64,000 nucleotides of DNA, from the IMG/VR virus record IMGVR_UViG_3300033149_007571, positions 1 through 64,000 of that record; one strand, given 5' to 3'. Under the pieces are notes generated by a model, which saw only the letters and a list, made by a program, of their open reading frames with translations, was not told the DNA's origin and ran no database searches. The DNA is from a virus. A program made the translations under genes and the position numbers. This document shows positions 31,620-40,081 of this stretch, in pieces. How positions within the stretch are numbered: the first letter of the stretch is position 1; every line of letters begins with the position of its first letter.

Positions 31620-32036
31620 ATGGGTAGGATGCGGAAGACTCCGACCGAGCAAATGATAGATGCCGTTTGTGCAATCCACGAAGATGAATGTCCAACCCTG
31701 CCTGCAACATTTCTGCGAGGTCTTCGTGGAGCGTTAGATGCTGGTCTCAGTGCTGAGCAGATTACGGCGTTGCTTGTGTTGTTTACTGGTATCTATGAGG
31801 CGTCTAAGAAAGTTCCACAGGATGAGTTAATACATCGAGCGTGTCTTCTGGCCAATGTTATGAAAGGAGACATTGTCGATCTATCTGAGCAACGAAGCCA
31901 AGCAGAGGCGAATCGAGAGTACCGACGGCAACGCGAGGAACAGATTCGTCAGGAGAAAATTGCGAGGCTGAGAGCAAAGATCGAGGCAGAAGAAAATGGG
32001 TTAGAGGATTGGGAAAACGGCGGTTCGGAAGACTAA
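31620..32036 (+). CDS. Hypothetical protein, first gene after the late promoter
   Basis: A 138-residue protein with ATG 31620 after AGGAGGGTGTAAGG. The N-terminal two-thirds is helical with HEDECPTLPATFLRGLRGAL; the C-terminus is a charged coiled coil (REYRRQREEQIRQEKIARLR). No family recognised. It leads the post-terminase operon. Confidence 0.7.
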   Translation: MGRMRKTPTEQMIDAVCAIHEDECPTLPATFLRGLRGALDAGLSAEQITALLVLFTGIYEASKKVPQDELIHRACLLANVMKGDIVDLSEQRSQAEANREYRRQREEQIRQEKIARLRAKIEAEENGLEDWENGGSED

Positions 32037-32084
32037 AAGGCCAAGGTTCACATCTCACCACTTTAAGTGCAAGAGGAGAAAGAT

Positions 32085-32465
32085 ATGGAAAAGCTGAAAG
32101 CGTTAGAACTGACCAAGTTGAGCGGGGTGTTGTACGATCAGATCAAAGAGGCTGTTGACAAGGTCCGCCTCAAAATTGCCGAGGCTTATGCGGACGGCAC
32201 GATCACTTTTGCGGAGGTCTTCAATGTCGTCGGTATGATCGTCGGTGAACTGATTGGTGTGTTTCAGACGTTCCAAGGTATGAGCAATGCCGAGAAGAAG
32301 GAGGCAATCGTCGAGCTTGTCGACGAGGTATACAAGAAGGACGTTGCTCCCCTCGACATTACGTTCGTTCCCGATAGTATCGAGGAGATGTACATCGATC
32401 CGCTCATCGGACAGCTAGTACACACCGCTGCTGTTGCTTTGGTTGACTTCTTGTCCCCTAAATAA
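32085..32465 (+). CDS. Hypothetical helical protein
   Basis: A 126-residue protein. ATG 32085 (after AGAGGAGAAAGAT) is preferred over 32067. Amphipathic helices dominate, with a hydrophobic middle (FAEVFNVVGMIVGELIGVFQ) and end (VHTAAVALVDFL) that could associate with membranes but are not classical TM segments. The context of small membrane proteins suggests a role in lysis or envelope interaction; not shown. Confidence 0.68.
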   Translation: MEKLKALELTKLSGVLYDQIKEAVDKVRLKIAEAYADGTITFAEVFNVVGMIVGELIGVFQTFQGMSNAEKKEAIVELVDEVYKKDVAPLDITFVPDSIEEMYIDPLIGQLVHTAAVALVDFLSPK

Positions 32466-32475
32466 GAGGAAAGTT

Positions 32476-32859
32476 ATGCGGAAGGAGACAGATTGGGTTA
32501 TGATTTCAGTGGGTCTCCCTTTGCCTGCTGAGATCTTTCATAAAGCGAATTGGAGAGTAACGTCAATGAACCAGCGACAAAAACGAAAAGTGGCTCGGAG
32601 GGTATTCAATGAAGCGGCAAAGGATTTTGAGTTGACGCGTCGGGAGTTTGTCAAGCTGTTGAAGGAGAAGGACGACGATGCTTGGGCAGCGGTTGCTCTG
32701 GTTGGCAGTGGAGAGATATCACCAGAGTTTCCCTGGAATGAGCTGATCAACATGATTTGGGCGATTGTGGAGTTTCTGGTGGTATGGCTCTTAGGTGATG
32801 ACGGCGTCAAATGCCGAGAGATACCAAACGAGCAAAACCAAGAGGAGGAAAGAGAATGA
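32476..32859 (+). CDS. Hypothetical protein with one membrane helix
   Basis: A 127-residue protein; ATG 32476 follows AAGAGGAAAGTT. After a basic helical part (RQKRKVARRVFNEAAKDFEL) there is a hydrophobic segment near residue 95-112 (INMIWAIVEFLVVWLLG), a likely membrane helix, and an acidic tail. An ATG at 32566 is a weaker alternative. Overlaps the next gene by four bases (ATGA). Confidence 0.68.
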   Translation: MRKETDWVMISVGLPLPAEIFHKANWRVTSMNQRQKRKVARRVFNEAAKDFELTRREFVKLLKEKDDDAWAAVALVGSGEISPEFPWNELINMIWAIVEFLVVWLLGDDGVKCREIPNEQNQEEERE

Positions 32860-33014
32860 GCAAGTTAGGAAACGATATTGTTGATTTCTGGGAGTGGCTC
32901 AAGCAACAGCCCCCGTGGCTAATTATGGGAGCCATCTTTCTGATCATCGTCCTCGGATCACAGATTGGTGGTTGCTGTCACTATCGAGACCCATTGTGGT
33001 GGTTGCCTGGGTGA
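32856..33014 (+). CDS. Small membrane protein, holin candidate
   Basis: A 52-residue protein: an amphipathic N-terminus (DIVDFWEWLKQQPPW), then a membrane helix about residues 22-38 (LIMGAIFLIIVLGSQIGG) and a short CCHYRD tail. ATG 32856 follows AGAGGAGGAAAGAGA. One-helix proteins in this position are holin or spanin candidates. No family match. Confidence 0.62.
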   Translation: MSKLGNDIVDFWEWLKQQPPWLIMGAIFLIIVLGSQIGGCCHYRDPLWWLPG

Positions 33015-33024
33015 GGAGAGGACG

Positions 33025-33171
33025 GTGTATTCTCTCATTGTGCTGTCAGTATTGTTCGTCGTATGGTTGGTAGCATCAATTACTTTGGGAGTAATGTTGT
33101 GGGCCTGCCAACCTGATCAAGGCGATGATCTCTCACTACCGAAGGTGAGAGATCATCGCTTGCTTTTGTGA
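33025..33171 (+). CDS. Small membrane protein, ends within a terminator
   Basis: A 48-residue protein from GTG 33025, eight bases after GAGGAG. Residues 3-26 (LIVLSVLFVVWLVASITLGV) are a membrane helix or signal anchor followed by ACQPDQ; the Cys could be a lipidation site, but the preceding residues do not form a clean lipobox. The last 16 codons are encoded by a 15 bp terminator hairpin. Possible lysis protein. Confidence 0.5.
   Translation: MYSLIVLSVLFVVWLVASITLGVMLWACQPDQGDDLSLPKVRDHRLLL
33122..33168 (+). terminator. Rho-independent terminator
   Basis: A 15 bp perfect stem: GCGATGATCTCTCAC (33122-33136) pairs with GTGAGAGATCATCGC (33145-33159), loop of eight, then TTGCTTTTG. It would end or attenuate the transcript from the promoter at 31577, before the signal-peptide protein gene. 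Confidence 0.85.
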
Positions 33172-33214
33172 CCTTTCCTGTTGTGGGTCAAGCTGTTGCA
33201 AAGGGAGATAAAGG

Positions 33215-33913
33215 ATGTTTTTGTTAAAGGCAATGCTTGTCGTACCCTTTATTCTCGCTCAGTCTCCTGAGTTGAAGATAGTGCCTCACCCAGGCAGCGA
33301 GAATCCCGTTCACCCATATCAGAACGTGAGGCTTGAAATCATTGGAGCCTCCTTGGATGATTTGCGGGTCAATAGTGCGGTGCTGAGTCCTCCTAGACGT
33401 GGGGTGTCTATCAATGAGGTCGCGACTTGGGAAGGTGAACCGTATTTGCTGTTCGAAGCTCAGACCAATGGTAGTTATTGGTTGGCGTTGGTGACGATTA
33501 TTAACGATAAGCTGTGTGTAGCCGACTATACGGTAGAGGTTGGTGAGGGACCGGAACCTGAACCCGACCCCGACCCCGAGCCGGAACCCGACCCCGATCC
33601 TACTCCGCCGAAACCTGTGAGCTTCAGTGTGGTAGTAGGGGAGACCGCGATATGGACGAACCGTCACGCAGCAATTCTCACGTCGCAAGTGCTGCGGCAG
33701 ATGTTCGACGAAACACGGTTTCGCGTTTTCGACAAGGATATTGAAACAACGCCGGAAGGACGGGCGTGGATAGGTAGAGTGCCGAAAGATGCTACTCTTC
33801 CATATTGGTTCCTTGCCGATGTCGAAGGGAGAATTCTGTATGAAGGGCCATTGGCTTCGTCGGTGTCTGAAGCAGTGTCAATAGTGAAGAAGTATCAGAG
33901 AACCAGGGAGTAG
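33215..33913 (+). CDS. Secreted or surface protein with Pro-Asp/Glu linker
   Basis: A 232-residue protein. The first about 16 residues (MFLLKAMLVVPFILAQS) look like a signal peptide. An Ig-like beta domain follows to about residue 112, then a PEPEPDPDP-type linker, then a C-terminal alpha/beta domain with FRVFDKDIETTPEGRAW, and YWFLADVEGRILYEG. Such linkers are common in secreted planctomycete proteins. It probably acts in the host periplasm or envelope. ATG 33215 follows GGGAGATAAAGG. Confidence 0.72.
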   Translation: MFLLKAMLVVPFILAQSPELKIVPHPGSENPVHPYQNVRLEIIGASLDDLRVNSAVLSPPRRGVSINEVATWEGEPYLLFEAQTNGSYWLALVTIINDKLCVADYTVEVGEGPEPEPDPDPEPEPDPDPTPPKPVSFSVVVGETAIWTNRHAAILTSQVLRQMFDETRFRVFDKDIETTPEGRAWIGRVPKDATLPYWFLADVEGRILYEGPLASSVSEAVSIVKKYQRTRE

Positions 33914-33918
33914 AGCAA

Positions 33919-34665
33919 ATGGGAAATTGGGATATACCCCCTGACTTCAAACCAGGGTGTTTGCCGCGAGAGAGCGAATATGGCAAGCTCGCAGGTTGCC
34001 CTCCATTTAGCGAGGCAATCAAAGTAATTCCCAGGCGAGATTGGCCGGATCTATTGTCTGATCATGATGGCTTGCGCCAATTTGTGCCTGAGCCGCACGG
34101 TATCTACGATCAAGACGGTGTGGGTTCTTGCGCTGCAGAATCATCCAACCAAGCTGTTTCAATTGTTCGTGTGTTTAGTGGTCAGTCATGGGTCGAATTC
34201 AACCCTTGGTTTACGTACCATACGACTTCCGGAGGAGTGGATCGGGGTTCCACGATCGATGGCAATCTTGCTTTTTTGAGAAGCAAAGGTGCGTGCCCTG
34301 AATCTGTCTGGCCAAGGTCGAAAGGTTGGAGGCAACAGCCAAGCGACGAGGCTTATGAAGCAGCTCAAAACTTTCGTATTCTGGAGTTCTTCGACCTCAA
34401 CACCATTGAAGAAGCTGGGACTGCTCTTTTGCTGGGCTTTCCGGTTGTCTATGGTTCAGACGGACACGCCAAATGCTATGTGAAGATGTTGAGCCCCGAC
34501 GTTGGTTTGTATGTTAACAGTTGGTCACCGAATTGGGGAGACGGTGGGTTTGGTATGGAACCGTTTCATAATGTTAATTGGGGATATGGGGCGTTTGCCA
34601 TACGGAGCGTTGTTGACATCGAGCCTATACAACCGCCAGAGAGACTGGAAGCAGCTTTGTGTTGA
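33919..34665 (+). CDS. Papain-like (C1A) cysteine peptidase
   Basis: A 248-residue protein. The papain core is visible: oxyanion Gln and nucleophile in YDQDGVGSCAAESSNQAV (Q65, C71), catalytic His in DGHAKCYV (H183), and Asn in VNSWSPNWGDGGFG (N200) with the typical NSWxxxWGxxG pattern. The usual CGSCWAF is here VGSCAAE. There is no clear signal peptide. In a phage next to membrane and secreted proteins it may degrade host envelope or S-layer proteins, or act as a structural lytic enzyme. It follows the signal-peptide protein by five bases. Confidence 0.82.
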   Translation: MGNWDIPPDFKPGCLPRESEYGKLAGCPPFSEAIKVIPRRDWPDLLSDHDGLRQFVPEPHGIYDQDGVGSCAAESSNQAVSIVRVFSGQSWVEFNPWFTYHTTSGGVDRGSTIDGNLAFLRSKGACPESVWPRSKGWRQQPSDEAYEAAQNFRILEFFDLNTIEEAGTALLLGFPVVYGSDGHAKCYVKMLSPDVGLYVNSWSPNWGDGGFGMEPFHNVNWGYGAFAIRSVVDIEPIQPPERLEAALC

Positions 34666-34686
34666 GAAAACGGAAGAGGTGAAAAT

Positions 34687-35280
34687 ATGGATGTATTGTT
34701 GTCTATTGCAATGTTAGGGGTGTTCAGTCAATGCGGGAATTCATCGTGTGCTATGTGCTATGGTAGTTATTGGCTTCATTCGACCCCGGCCGAGCGATCC
34801 TATTACTACCACGTCCCTTCTGCATTGGTTACAGATGATGCCACAACTCACTACCAAGCATCCGATAAGCACCCCTGGTCGTTTGCGAAGGCTGAGGCAA
34901 AAAGGAAGAAGGAGAACTGTCCGCTGTTGATTATGGTATCGGCAGCGTGGTGTAAGGAGTGCCAAAGAGTGAAGAGGGAGATCTTACCAAAAGCTCAAGC
35001 TAATGGTACGTTCGACGATGTGGCATTTGCTGTGATTGATTATGATTTGGAAGGTCGTTTGAGAAGGCAGGTCATGAAGGGGCAGGAGGACAAAGCATTG
35101 CCTAGATGGGTGAGATACGAGTATTTCCAAGGAAGGCTGTTTAGGTGGTCGACTACGTTTGCACCGAAGACTTTAGAAGGACTCGACAGGTTCGTGAACC
35201 GATCAATTGAGCCGGAGGTTCAAATACGGATGATGATCCAAATTGACAAGGAGAAGAGTATTCCAAAACCGAAAGGGTGA
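34687..35280 (+). CDS. Secreted thioredoxin-like protein
   Basis: A 197-residue protein. A hydrophobic N-terminus (MDVLLSIAMLGVFSQ) may be a signal peptide. Residues about 75-140 form a thioredoxin-like domain, LLIMVSAAWCKECQRVKREI with a CxxC redox pair, followed by VAFAVIDYDLEGRLRRQ and LPRWVRYEYFQGRLF. It lacks the cis-Pro motif in a clean form (LPRW may be it). It might reduce or isomerise disulfides in host envelope proteins, helping the cysteine peptidase next door. That link is inferred. Confidence 0.7.
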   Translation: MDVLLSIAMLGVFSQCGNSSCAMCYGSYWLHSTPAERSYYYHVPSALVTDDATTHYQASDKHPWSFAKAEAKRKKENCPLLIMVSAAWCKECQRVKREILPKAQANGTFDDVAFAVIDYDLEGRLRRQVMKGQEDKALPRWVRYEYFQGRLFRWSTTFAPKTLEGLDRFVNRSIEPEVQIRMMIQIDKEKSIPKPKG

Positions 35281-35284
35281 GAAA

Positions 35285-35470
35285 ATGAACGTAAGTAATG
35301 TGACTAAAGCAGTGGCAGATGCAACTGCTCCAATCAAGGAAGCTATTGCCAAGTCTGTCCAAGAGACCGAAGGTGATGTAAAGGTAATCGTTCCCGTGGT
35401 TGTTGTGATTGTTGGGAATCGTATTATCGTTGATCGGGAATGGGATTGGGAGAAGGAGTCTGAAACATAG
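35285..35470 (+). CDS. Small hypothetical protein
   Basis: A 61-residue protein; ATG 35285 follows AAAGGGTGAGAAA by no more than a few bases. It has an amphipathic helix, a hydrophobic strand-like stretch (VKVIVPVVVVIVGNRIIVD) and an acidic end. A short membrane-associated protein is possible. No family match. Confidence 0.55.
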   Translation: MNVSNVTKAVADATAPIKEAIAKSVQETEGDVKVIVPVVVVIVGNRIIVDREWDWEKESET

Positions 35471-35513
35471 CAGATCACTGTCCGGGGGGAGGTTACTTCG
35501 GGAGAGATGATCG

Positions 35514-35801
35514 ATGACCGCTTTTTCTGAAGAAAGAAGCGGCGCTAACGGTATGCTTTCAGTTAAGGTGCCGCTGGACGAATTCATACGAGAGATGGCT
35601 CGTGAATGTACTCGCGTTTTTATTGAAGAGCACATAAAGACGTGCGTTGTCCATGAAGTGAAACAAGATGTTGAACGGAACAAGGATGAGATAAGCAACA
35701 TCAAGCTGCGGTTCGCGTGGCTCGTTGGAGCGATGATAGGGAGTGGCTTGTTGGGGGGAGGTGTGGCGAGTGCATTGGCATCAATTCTAGGTGGCAGGTA
35801 G
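35514..35801 (+). CDS. Holin-like (XhlA-type) protein
   Basis: A 95-residue protein with a helical, probably coiled-coil region (EVKQDVERNKDEISNIKLRF) followed by a C-terminal membrane helix (WLVGAMIGSGLLGGGVASAL). Coil then single TM is the layout of XhlA/hemolysin-type holin accessory proteins. Start ATG 35514 overlaps a GAGATGATCG region with GGGAG upstream. The best lysis candidate in this module. Confidence 0.62.
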   Translation: MTAFSEERSGANGMLSVKVPLDEFIREMARECTRVFIEEHIKTCVVHEVKQDVERNKDEISNIKLRFAWLVGAMIGSGLLGGGVASALASILGGR

Positions 35802-35863
35802 GTGTTTTGGGCCTATAACGGAATTGGCAATCGTCACGTATTAGATTGGGAAGGTGGTAGACA

Positions 35864-36055
35864 ATGATCAGGATTATAATCGCGACCAGGTCAAGCGGTT
35901 ATTACTCTTGGATATTGAGGCCGGTATCTCCAAAGGCTAATTGGTTGGAGGTGGCAAGTACCCGCGTCTATCGTAAAGCGTGCACAGCGGAGAACGCCGC
36001 TTTCCGGTTTGTTGATCGTCACAATTTCAAGGTCAAAGAGGTTATTCGACTCTGA
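35864..36055 (+). CDS. Small basic hypothetical protein
   Basis: A 63-residue protein with ATG 35864 after GGGAAGGTGGTAGACA. Basic and aromatic (RSSGYYSWILRPVSPKANWL), ending in a short helix. No family recognised. It precedes the tail-fibre gene. Confidence 0.5.
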   Translation: MIRIIIATRSSGYYSWILRPVSPKANWLEVASTRVYRKACTAENAAFRFVDRHNFKVKEVIRL

Positions 36056-36079
36056 TTGACGTGGACACGAATCGTGATC

Positions 36080-36202
36080 ATGACTAAGGAGGACAGGGGC
36101 AGTTTAGTTATTTGTGATTGCAATGGAAGTGCCAAAGCAGCTTCGGTTATTGCGGAGATGACGAGGTTGGGAGAAAGGCGTTATGGCGTTCGTGTTAGCT
36201 GA
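36080..36202 (+). CDS. Doubtful small frame
   Basis: A 40-residue frame (MTKEDRGSLVICDCNGSAKA and onward) that fills the 127 bp gap before the tail-fibre gene and overlaps its start by 20 bases. No good ribosome site is visible before ATG 36080. It may be chance; listed because nothing else occupies the gap. Confidence 0.22.
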   Translation: MTKEDRGSLVICDCNGSAKAASVIAEMTRLGERRYGVRVS

Positions 36203-39098
36203 TCGCGTTCAAGAGACTTCAGCAACAACGGGAACAGGCACGTTTTCGTTGGCGGGGGCTGTGGTAGGCTATCAAGGATTCGTGGCAGGAATCGGTAGCG
36301 GGAATAGTACGTTTTACGTCATCCAGAATTTGGTTCACAGCGAATGGGAAGTGGGTATTGGGACCGTAACTGATGCTGCTACAGATACCCTGTCTCGCGA
36401 TGCGGTTTTAGCTTCTTCTAATGCTGGGGCAAAAGTCGACTTCTCGGCAGGGACAAAGCAAGTCTTCATTCCCGATCCTCCCGCATTGAGAGCCGTTTAT
36501 CGCTCGGCTGCTGCCTGGGTTAATTCGAGGGCTGTGATTACGGATGCAGTAGGAGCTTTGGCTACATCTGTTGTGACAACAACTGAATTGGGTTATTTGT
36601 CGGGAGCGACGTCCAATATCCAAAACCAGATCGATAACATCAGTTTAGATGCTATCTCCAACTTCGCTCAGGATCGCATTGCCGGTCGAGTGTCCGCAGG
36701 CAGCGGTGATAGCGAGGAGTTAACCCCCGCCCAGGTGATGGCGTTGCTTAGCAGCGAGGCTACAGCGGCATTTGATTTTAACGGGCAAAATGTGTCGGCA
36801 GGCGACTTCTACGTTCCTGATGGAGGCTTCGTAGGCGTGAGCGGTGCGGATGGATGGACGTTCGACAGTTCCAATGGAGACATCGGTACGACGAGTAATG
36901 TCGGAATCGGGACGACGGAGCCGAGCGAGAGGTTACATGTCTCAGACGGGGTGGCCGTATATGACCCCGACAGAAGTATAACTGATTTGCACCATTTGGT
37001 TGACAAAAAGTATGTAGACGAGGCGGTGACTGCGCTAGGGGCAAGGTACTACATGCTTGACACCGATTCCGGTGAAGAGGATTACAAAGACTGTTCGATT
37101 ACTCCGTCGGCTGGTGGGGAACAAAGCGTTAGCAAAGCGGGCTTGTCGGATGACGATTATGTGCAGGGTTGGATTGCTCCAAATGTCAATGAGCCAGACA
37201 AGTTAATAATTGGGGTATACAACTGGCGGGTCTACGCCGAGAAGACTGCCGGTACGAAAACGCTGAGGCTGTATTGGCGATTGGTTGAGCGGAAAAACGA
37301 TGATTCAGAGGTTGTTATTGGAACCTCGGTTGTCAGCAATGAGATAGTGTCTGGCAAAAACTCATACATCATTCCGCTGACTTTGTCAGCGGACTACGAC
37401 ATAGCAAGCGATAGCTATGTTGTTGGAAAGATGTATGCTAACGTGTCCGGTTCGGGTAATGACCCGAGCGTTACTTTGTACTATGAAGGTGATTCTGATT
37501 CTCATTGGGAAATTCCTGTCAACTTGGAAATACTTGACGATATTTATATTCGCCAAGGCAGCGATGCAACGCTCGGTGATATTGTTACCCTTCACAATAC
37601 CACTCACGAAGACGCGGATGATGGGCGCAAAAGCGAGATACGGTTCAAAGGTGAGCAAAGCGGTGGTGAGATATCAACGTTAGCTAAGGTAGTAGTTGCG
37701 CACGATGGAGCGGCTGACGATGAGAAGGGCAAAATCACGTTGCTTGTCAATGATGGCAACGATGGAGATAGCCCGAGCAAGGAATGGGAATTCAACAGTG
37801 CTGGTAAGTTTATTGCTTCTGGTATAATACAAGGCAATCAGTTAAGTGTTCAAGGGAGTTCAATTTTTGTTATTCAGCAGGAGTCTAAGTGGATATCCTT
37901 CTATCATCCAGCTTTCAACAATACCAAAGGGTTTATTTTCCGCAGCTACACTCCCGATCGGTCAAGGATAACGATGGGACCAGGAGCATATAGCCAGCTT
38001 GGTCTTACAGCCAATCTTGATCAAAATGATGTGTTGATTGAAAGAGATGTCGATGGTGGTGGGTCTTATTCTGAGGCGGGATCTTTGCTCAAGTTGTACA
38101 GGGATGTAACCAATGTCACAAGTGAGGCAGGACACTTCCTCGAATGTGAAGACGAAGCTAACGGGGTGGAGTTGTGTGTTGACCGTCTCGGGAACCTCAT
38201 CCTTGGAGGCACGTCAGTAGGAGCAAACGGAGACACAATCATTACGCTCAACAACGGGACGGCGCCGGGAGCGTTGGCTAACACGGCGAGCTTCGTAGCC
38301 CTTGCAGGAGAGATGTGGGGGTACGACAGCGGAGGAGCAGGTAGTCTCCTGACCTGTCACGCCACAGATGCTCCTAGTTATTTGTATGTAGGCCCCGGCC
38401 CCGGTTTGGAGTGGATGGACAAACGCATGGTCCCATACGGCGAAGGAAGGGTGGTGTTTACCAACGCTAAAGGGGAGTTCTCGGTTGAGACCTATGCCCA
38501 GTACAACAAAAGGAGGAGGGCTGAGAACCCAAACCATGTTGATTTAAGGACAGTGGATTGGGATGAGGAGCAAGAATCGATTCGGTTGAAGACTATCGAA
38601 GCTCAACAGAATTGGGACAAAGTGCAGGAAGCGCAGGAGCGCCTTCACAAAGAGGTACAGGAACATTGGGATATTGAAGACAGGAAGAAGAGGGAAGAGC
38701 ACAGGCGGAAGTGGTTGAAGTGGGTTCAGTTTCATGAGCGTCGGAGGGACGAAAGGAAGCGGGAGCAGGAAGAGGCAAGGCGGCGTAATGAAGAGGGAGA
38801 GAAGAGGGCGACCCAAAGGAGGTTGGAGTGGTTGAAGGAAGTGGATAAGTGGAGGGAAAGCGTGCAGAGGTGGAAGCGGTTGCCTTGGTGTTTGAGGGGG
38901 GATTTGCCTCTGTTCACAGAGAGGAAGCCTGCGGAATACACTCCTGTTGAGATCCCCCAAGATTATGTCATGCCGGATACGACTTTACCTGATTATGAGA
39001 ATGACGAGGAACGTCCACCTGACTATGTTCGACCGAATACTCGTCCTCCTGACTACGTGAAACAAGAGAAGCCTGTTTGGTTGAGGAACATGAAATAA
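36183..39098 (+). CDS. Tail fibre / receptor-binding protein
   Basis: A 971-residue protein. The N-terminal about 110 residues (MAFVLADRVQETSATTGTGT, then EWEVGIGTVTDAATDTLSRD) are a phage tail-attachment domain found on fibres of unrelated phages. Next come fibre-like repeats (TELGYLSGATSNIQNQID; GIGTTEPSERLHVSD), a jelly-roll-like beta region (about 290-430), and further beta repeats. The last about 200 residues are a charged coil (RLHKEVQEHWDIEDRKKREE) with a Pro-rich tail of repeated PPDYV units. It probably recognises the host surface. ATG 36183 follows GGGAGAAAGGCGTT. Confidence 0.8.
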   Translation: MAFVLADRVQETSATTGTGTFSLAGAVVGYQGFVAGIGSGNSTFYVIQNLVHSEWEVGIGTVTDAATDTLSRDAVLASSNAGAKVDFSAGTKQVFIPDPPALRAVYRSAAAWVNSRAVITDAVGALATSVVTTTELGYLSGATSNIQNQIDNISLDAISNFAQDRIAGRVSAGSGDSEELTPAQVMALLSSEATAAFDFNGQNVSAGDFYVPDGGFVGVSGADGWTFDSSNGDIGTTSNVGIGTTEPSERLHVSDGVAVYDPDRSITDLHHLVDKKYVDEAVTALGARYYMLDTDSGEEDYKDCSITPSAGGEQSVSKAGLSDDDYVQGWIAPNVNEPDKLIIGVYNWRVYAEKTAGTKTLRLYWRLVERKNDDSEVVIGTSVVSNEIVSGKNSYIIPLTLSADYDIASDSYVVGKMYANVSGSGNDPSVTLYYEGDSDSHWEIPVNLEILDDIYIRQGSDATLGDIVTLHNTTHEDADDGRKSEIRFKGEQSGGEISTLAKVVVAHDGAADDEKGKITLLVNDGNDGDSPSKEWEFNSAGKFIASGIIQGNQLSVQGSSIFVIQQESKWISFYHPAFNNTKGFIFRSYTPDRSRITMGPGAYSQLGLTANLDQNDVLIERDVDGGGSYSEAGSLLKLYRDVTNVTSEAGHFLECEDEANGVELCVDRLGNLILGGTSVGANGDTIITLNNGTAPGALANTASFVALAGEMWGYDSGGAGSLLTCHATDAPSYLYVGPGPGLEWMDKRMVPYGEGRVVFTNAKGEFSVETYAQYNKRRRAENPNHVDLRTVDWDEEQESIRLKTIEAQQNWDKVQEAQERLHKEVQEHWDIEDRKKREEHRRKWLKWVQFHERRRDERKREQEEARRRNEEGEKRATQRRLEWLKEVDKWRESVQRWKRLPWCLRGDLPLFTERKPAEYTPVEIPQDYVMPDTTLPDYENDEERPPDYVRPNTRPPDYVKQEKPVWLRNMK

Positions 39099-39110
39099 GA
39101 GAGGGATAGT

Positions 39111-39557
39111 ATGGCAATTCTGCAACCCGAACGAGACATTCCGTTGGAATTGATCACCGATCCGCCGATCGAAGGGACGGTCAAAAAGGATTTATTGACG
39201 CGGACCTTCCGGTTAGAGTTTCCTCATCCTTCTGAGAAGAATCACGTCATTGTAATTCAATCGCACGTAGGAGGAGCCAACAAAAGGCCCGTGAAGCAGG
39301 TAGCGATTCACTTCACTGGGGAAAGGCAGCCAGGAAAGCCGGAAGAAGATGTGAAAGACCCTGTGACAGGCGAGGTAGTAGTTTCCGCTAACAGTATTCA
39401 AACTCCCCTTCCGAGCGTTGCCGATCTGCACAAGATGCGTCTTCCAAAACCGGTGAAGGTGGAGACCTACGGAGATCTATTCAATGTGACAAGACGGGCT
39501 ATTTATTTGCTCCTTCCCAAGATTCGTCCCCATTTGAAGGGAGGGCAAGAAGTATGA
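39111..39557 (+). CDS. Hypothetical virion-region protein
   Basis: A 148-residue protein, ATG 39111 after AAGAGAGGGATAGT. Beta-rich N-terminus (RTFRLEFPHPSEKNHVIVIQ) and a Pro-rich middle; the end is helical. No family recognised. Position after the tail fibre suggests a fibre chaperone or attachment part, unproven. Overlaps the next start by four bases. Confidence 0.65.
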   Translation: MAILQPERDIPLELITDPPIEGTVKKDLLTRTFRLEFPHPSEKNHVIVIQSHVGGANKRPVKQVAIHFTGERQPGKPEEDVKDPVTGEVVVSANSIQTPLPSVADLHKMRLPKPVKVETYGDLFNVTRRAIYLLLPKIRPHLKGGQEV

Positions 39558-39739
39558 TTAGTGGCTCTCCGATGTGCTCTTTGCCAATGAGTTCATTATC
39601 TCGTCGCTCGCGACATCCTGCTTCGAAGACGGTGACAGTTAGCGGTCCGGCTTTTACAACGATCACTGCCAGAGGGCCAGCATCGAAAACGGTAACTGTT
39701 TCCGGTCCTGCTAGTGCAACAGTTTCGAGGGCGACATGA
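39554..39739 (+). CDS. Short repeat protein
   Basis: A 61-residue protein, overlapping both neighbours by ATGA. The C-terminal half contains two copies of ASKTVTVSGPA plus a degenerate one (AFTTITARGPA), an elastic beta-type repeat. Unknown role; coupling suggests it is made with the neighbouring virion proteins. Confidence 0.6.
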   Translation: MISGSPMCSLPMSSLSRRSRHPASKTVTVSGPAFTTITARGPASKTVTVSGPASATVSRAT

Positions 39740-40077
39740 GTCTGATTGTCTTAGAACAAGGTCTCGGTAAGACGATCAACATCGTGATAGTTGATGCTGA
39801 TGGTGCGATTATTACTCCTGGCGCATCGGACTTGGTAAGGATAAGGATAGGTCGAACAGGTCAAGATGATGTATTTACACTGACAAGCGGTTCTCCGACA
39901 GCGGCAGGAAGTCAGATCACTCCAGGGGGGACGAACGTTGTCCGCTTTGACGCTGAGGATTTGGCGAATATTGATCCAGGCGTTTATACAATGTGGGTGG
40001 AGTATTACGACGCTGCCGATGCATTGGAGTGGAAACTTGTGGAAGCGCAGGTTGTTCATATCAAAGCGATAGGATGA
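39736..40077 (+). CDS. Ig-like or baseplate-type structural domain protein
   Basis: A 113-residue beta protein (LEQGLGKTINIVIVDADGAI, VRIRIGRTGQDDVFTL, then YTMWVEYYDAADALEW). The pattern of a beta-sandwich that takes a programmable range of data-like strands is common in phage BppU-type or Ig-like virion domains. Starts inside the previous stop. Likely structural. Confidence 0.6.
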   Translation: MSLIVLEQGLGKTINIVIVDADGAIITPGASDLVRIRIGRTGQDDVFTLTSGSPTAAGSQITPGGTNVVRFDAEDLANIDPGVYTMWVEYYDAADALEWKLVEAQVVHIKAIG

Positions 40078-40081
40078 CTCT

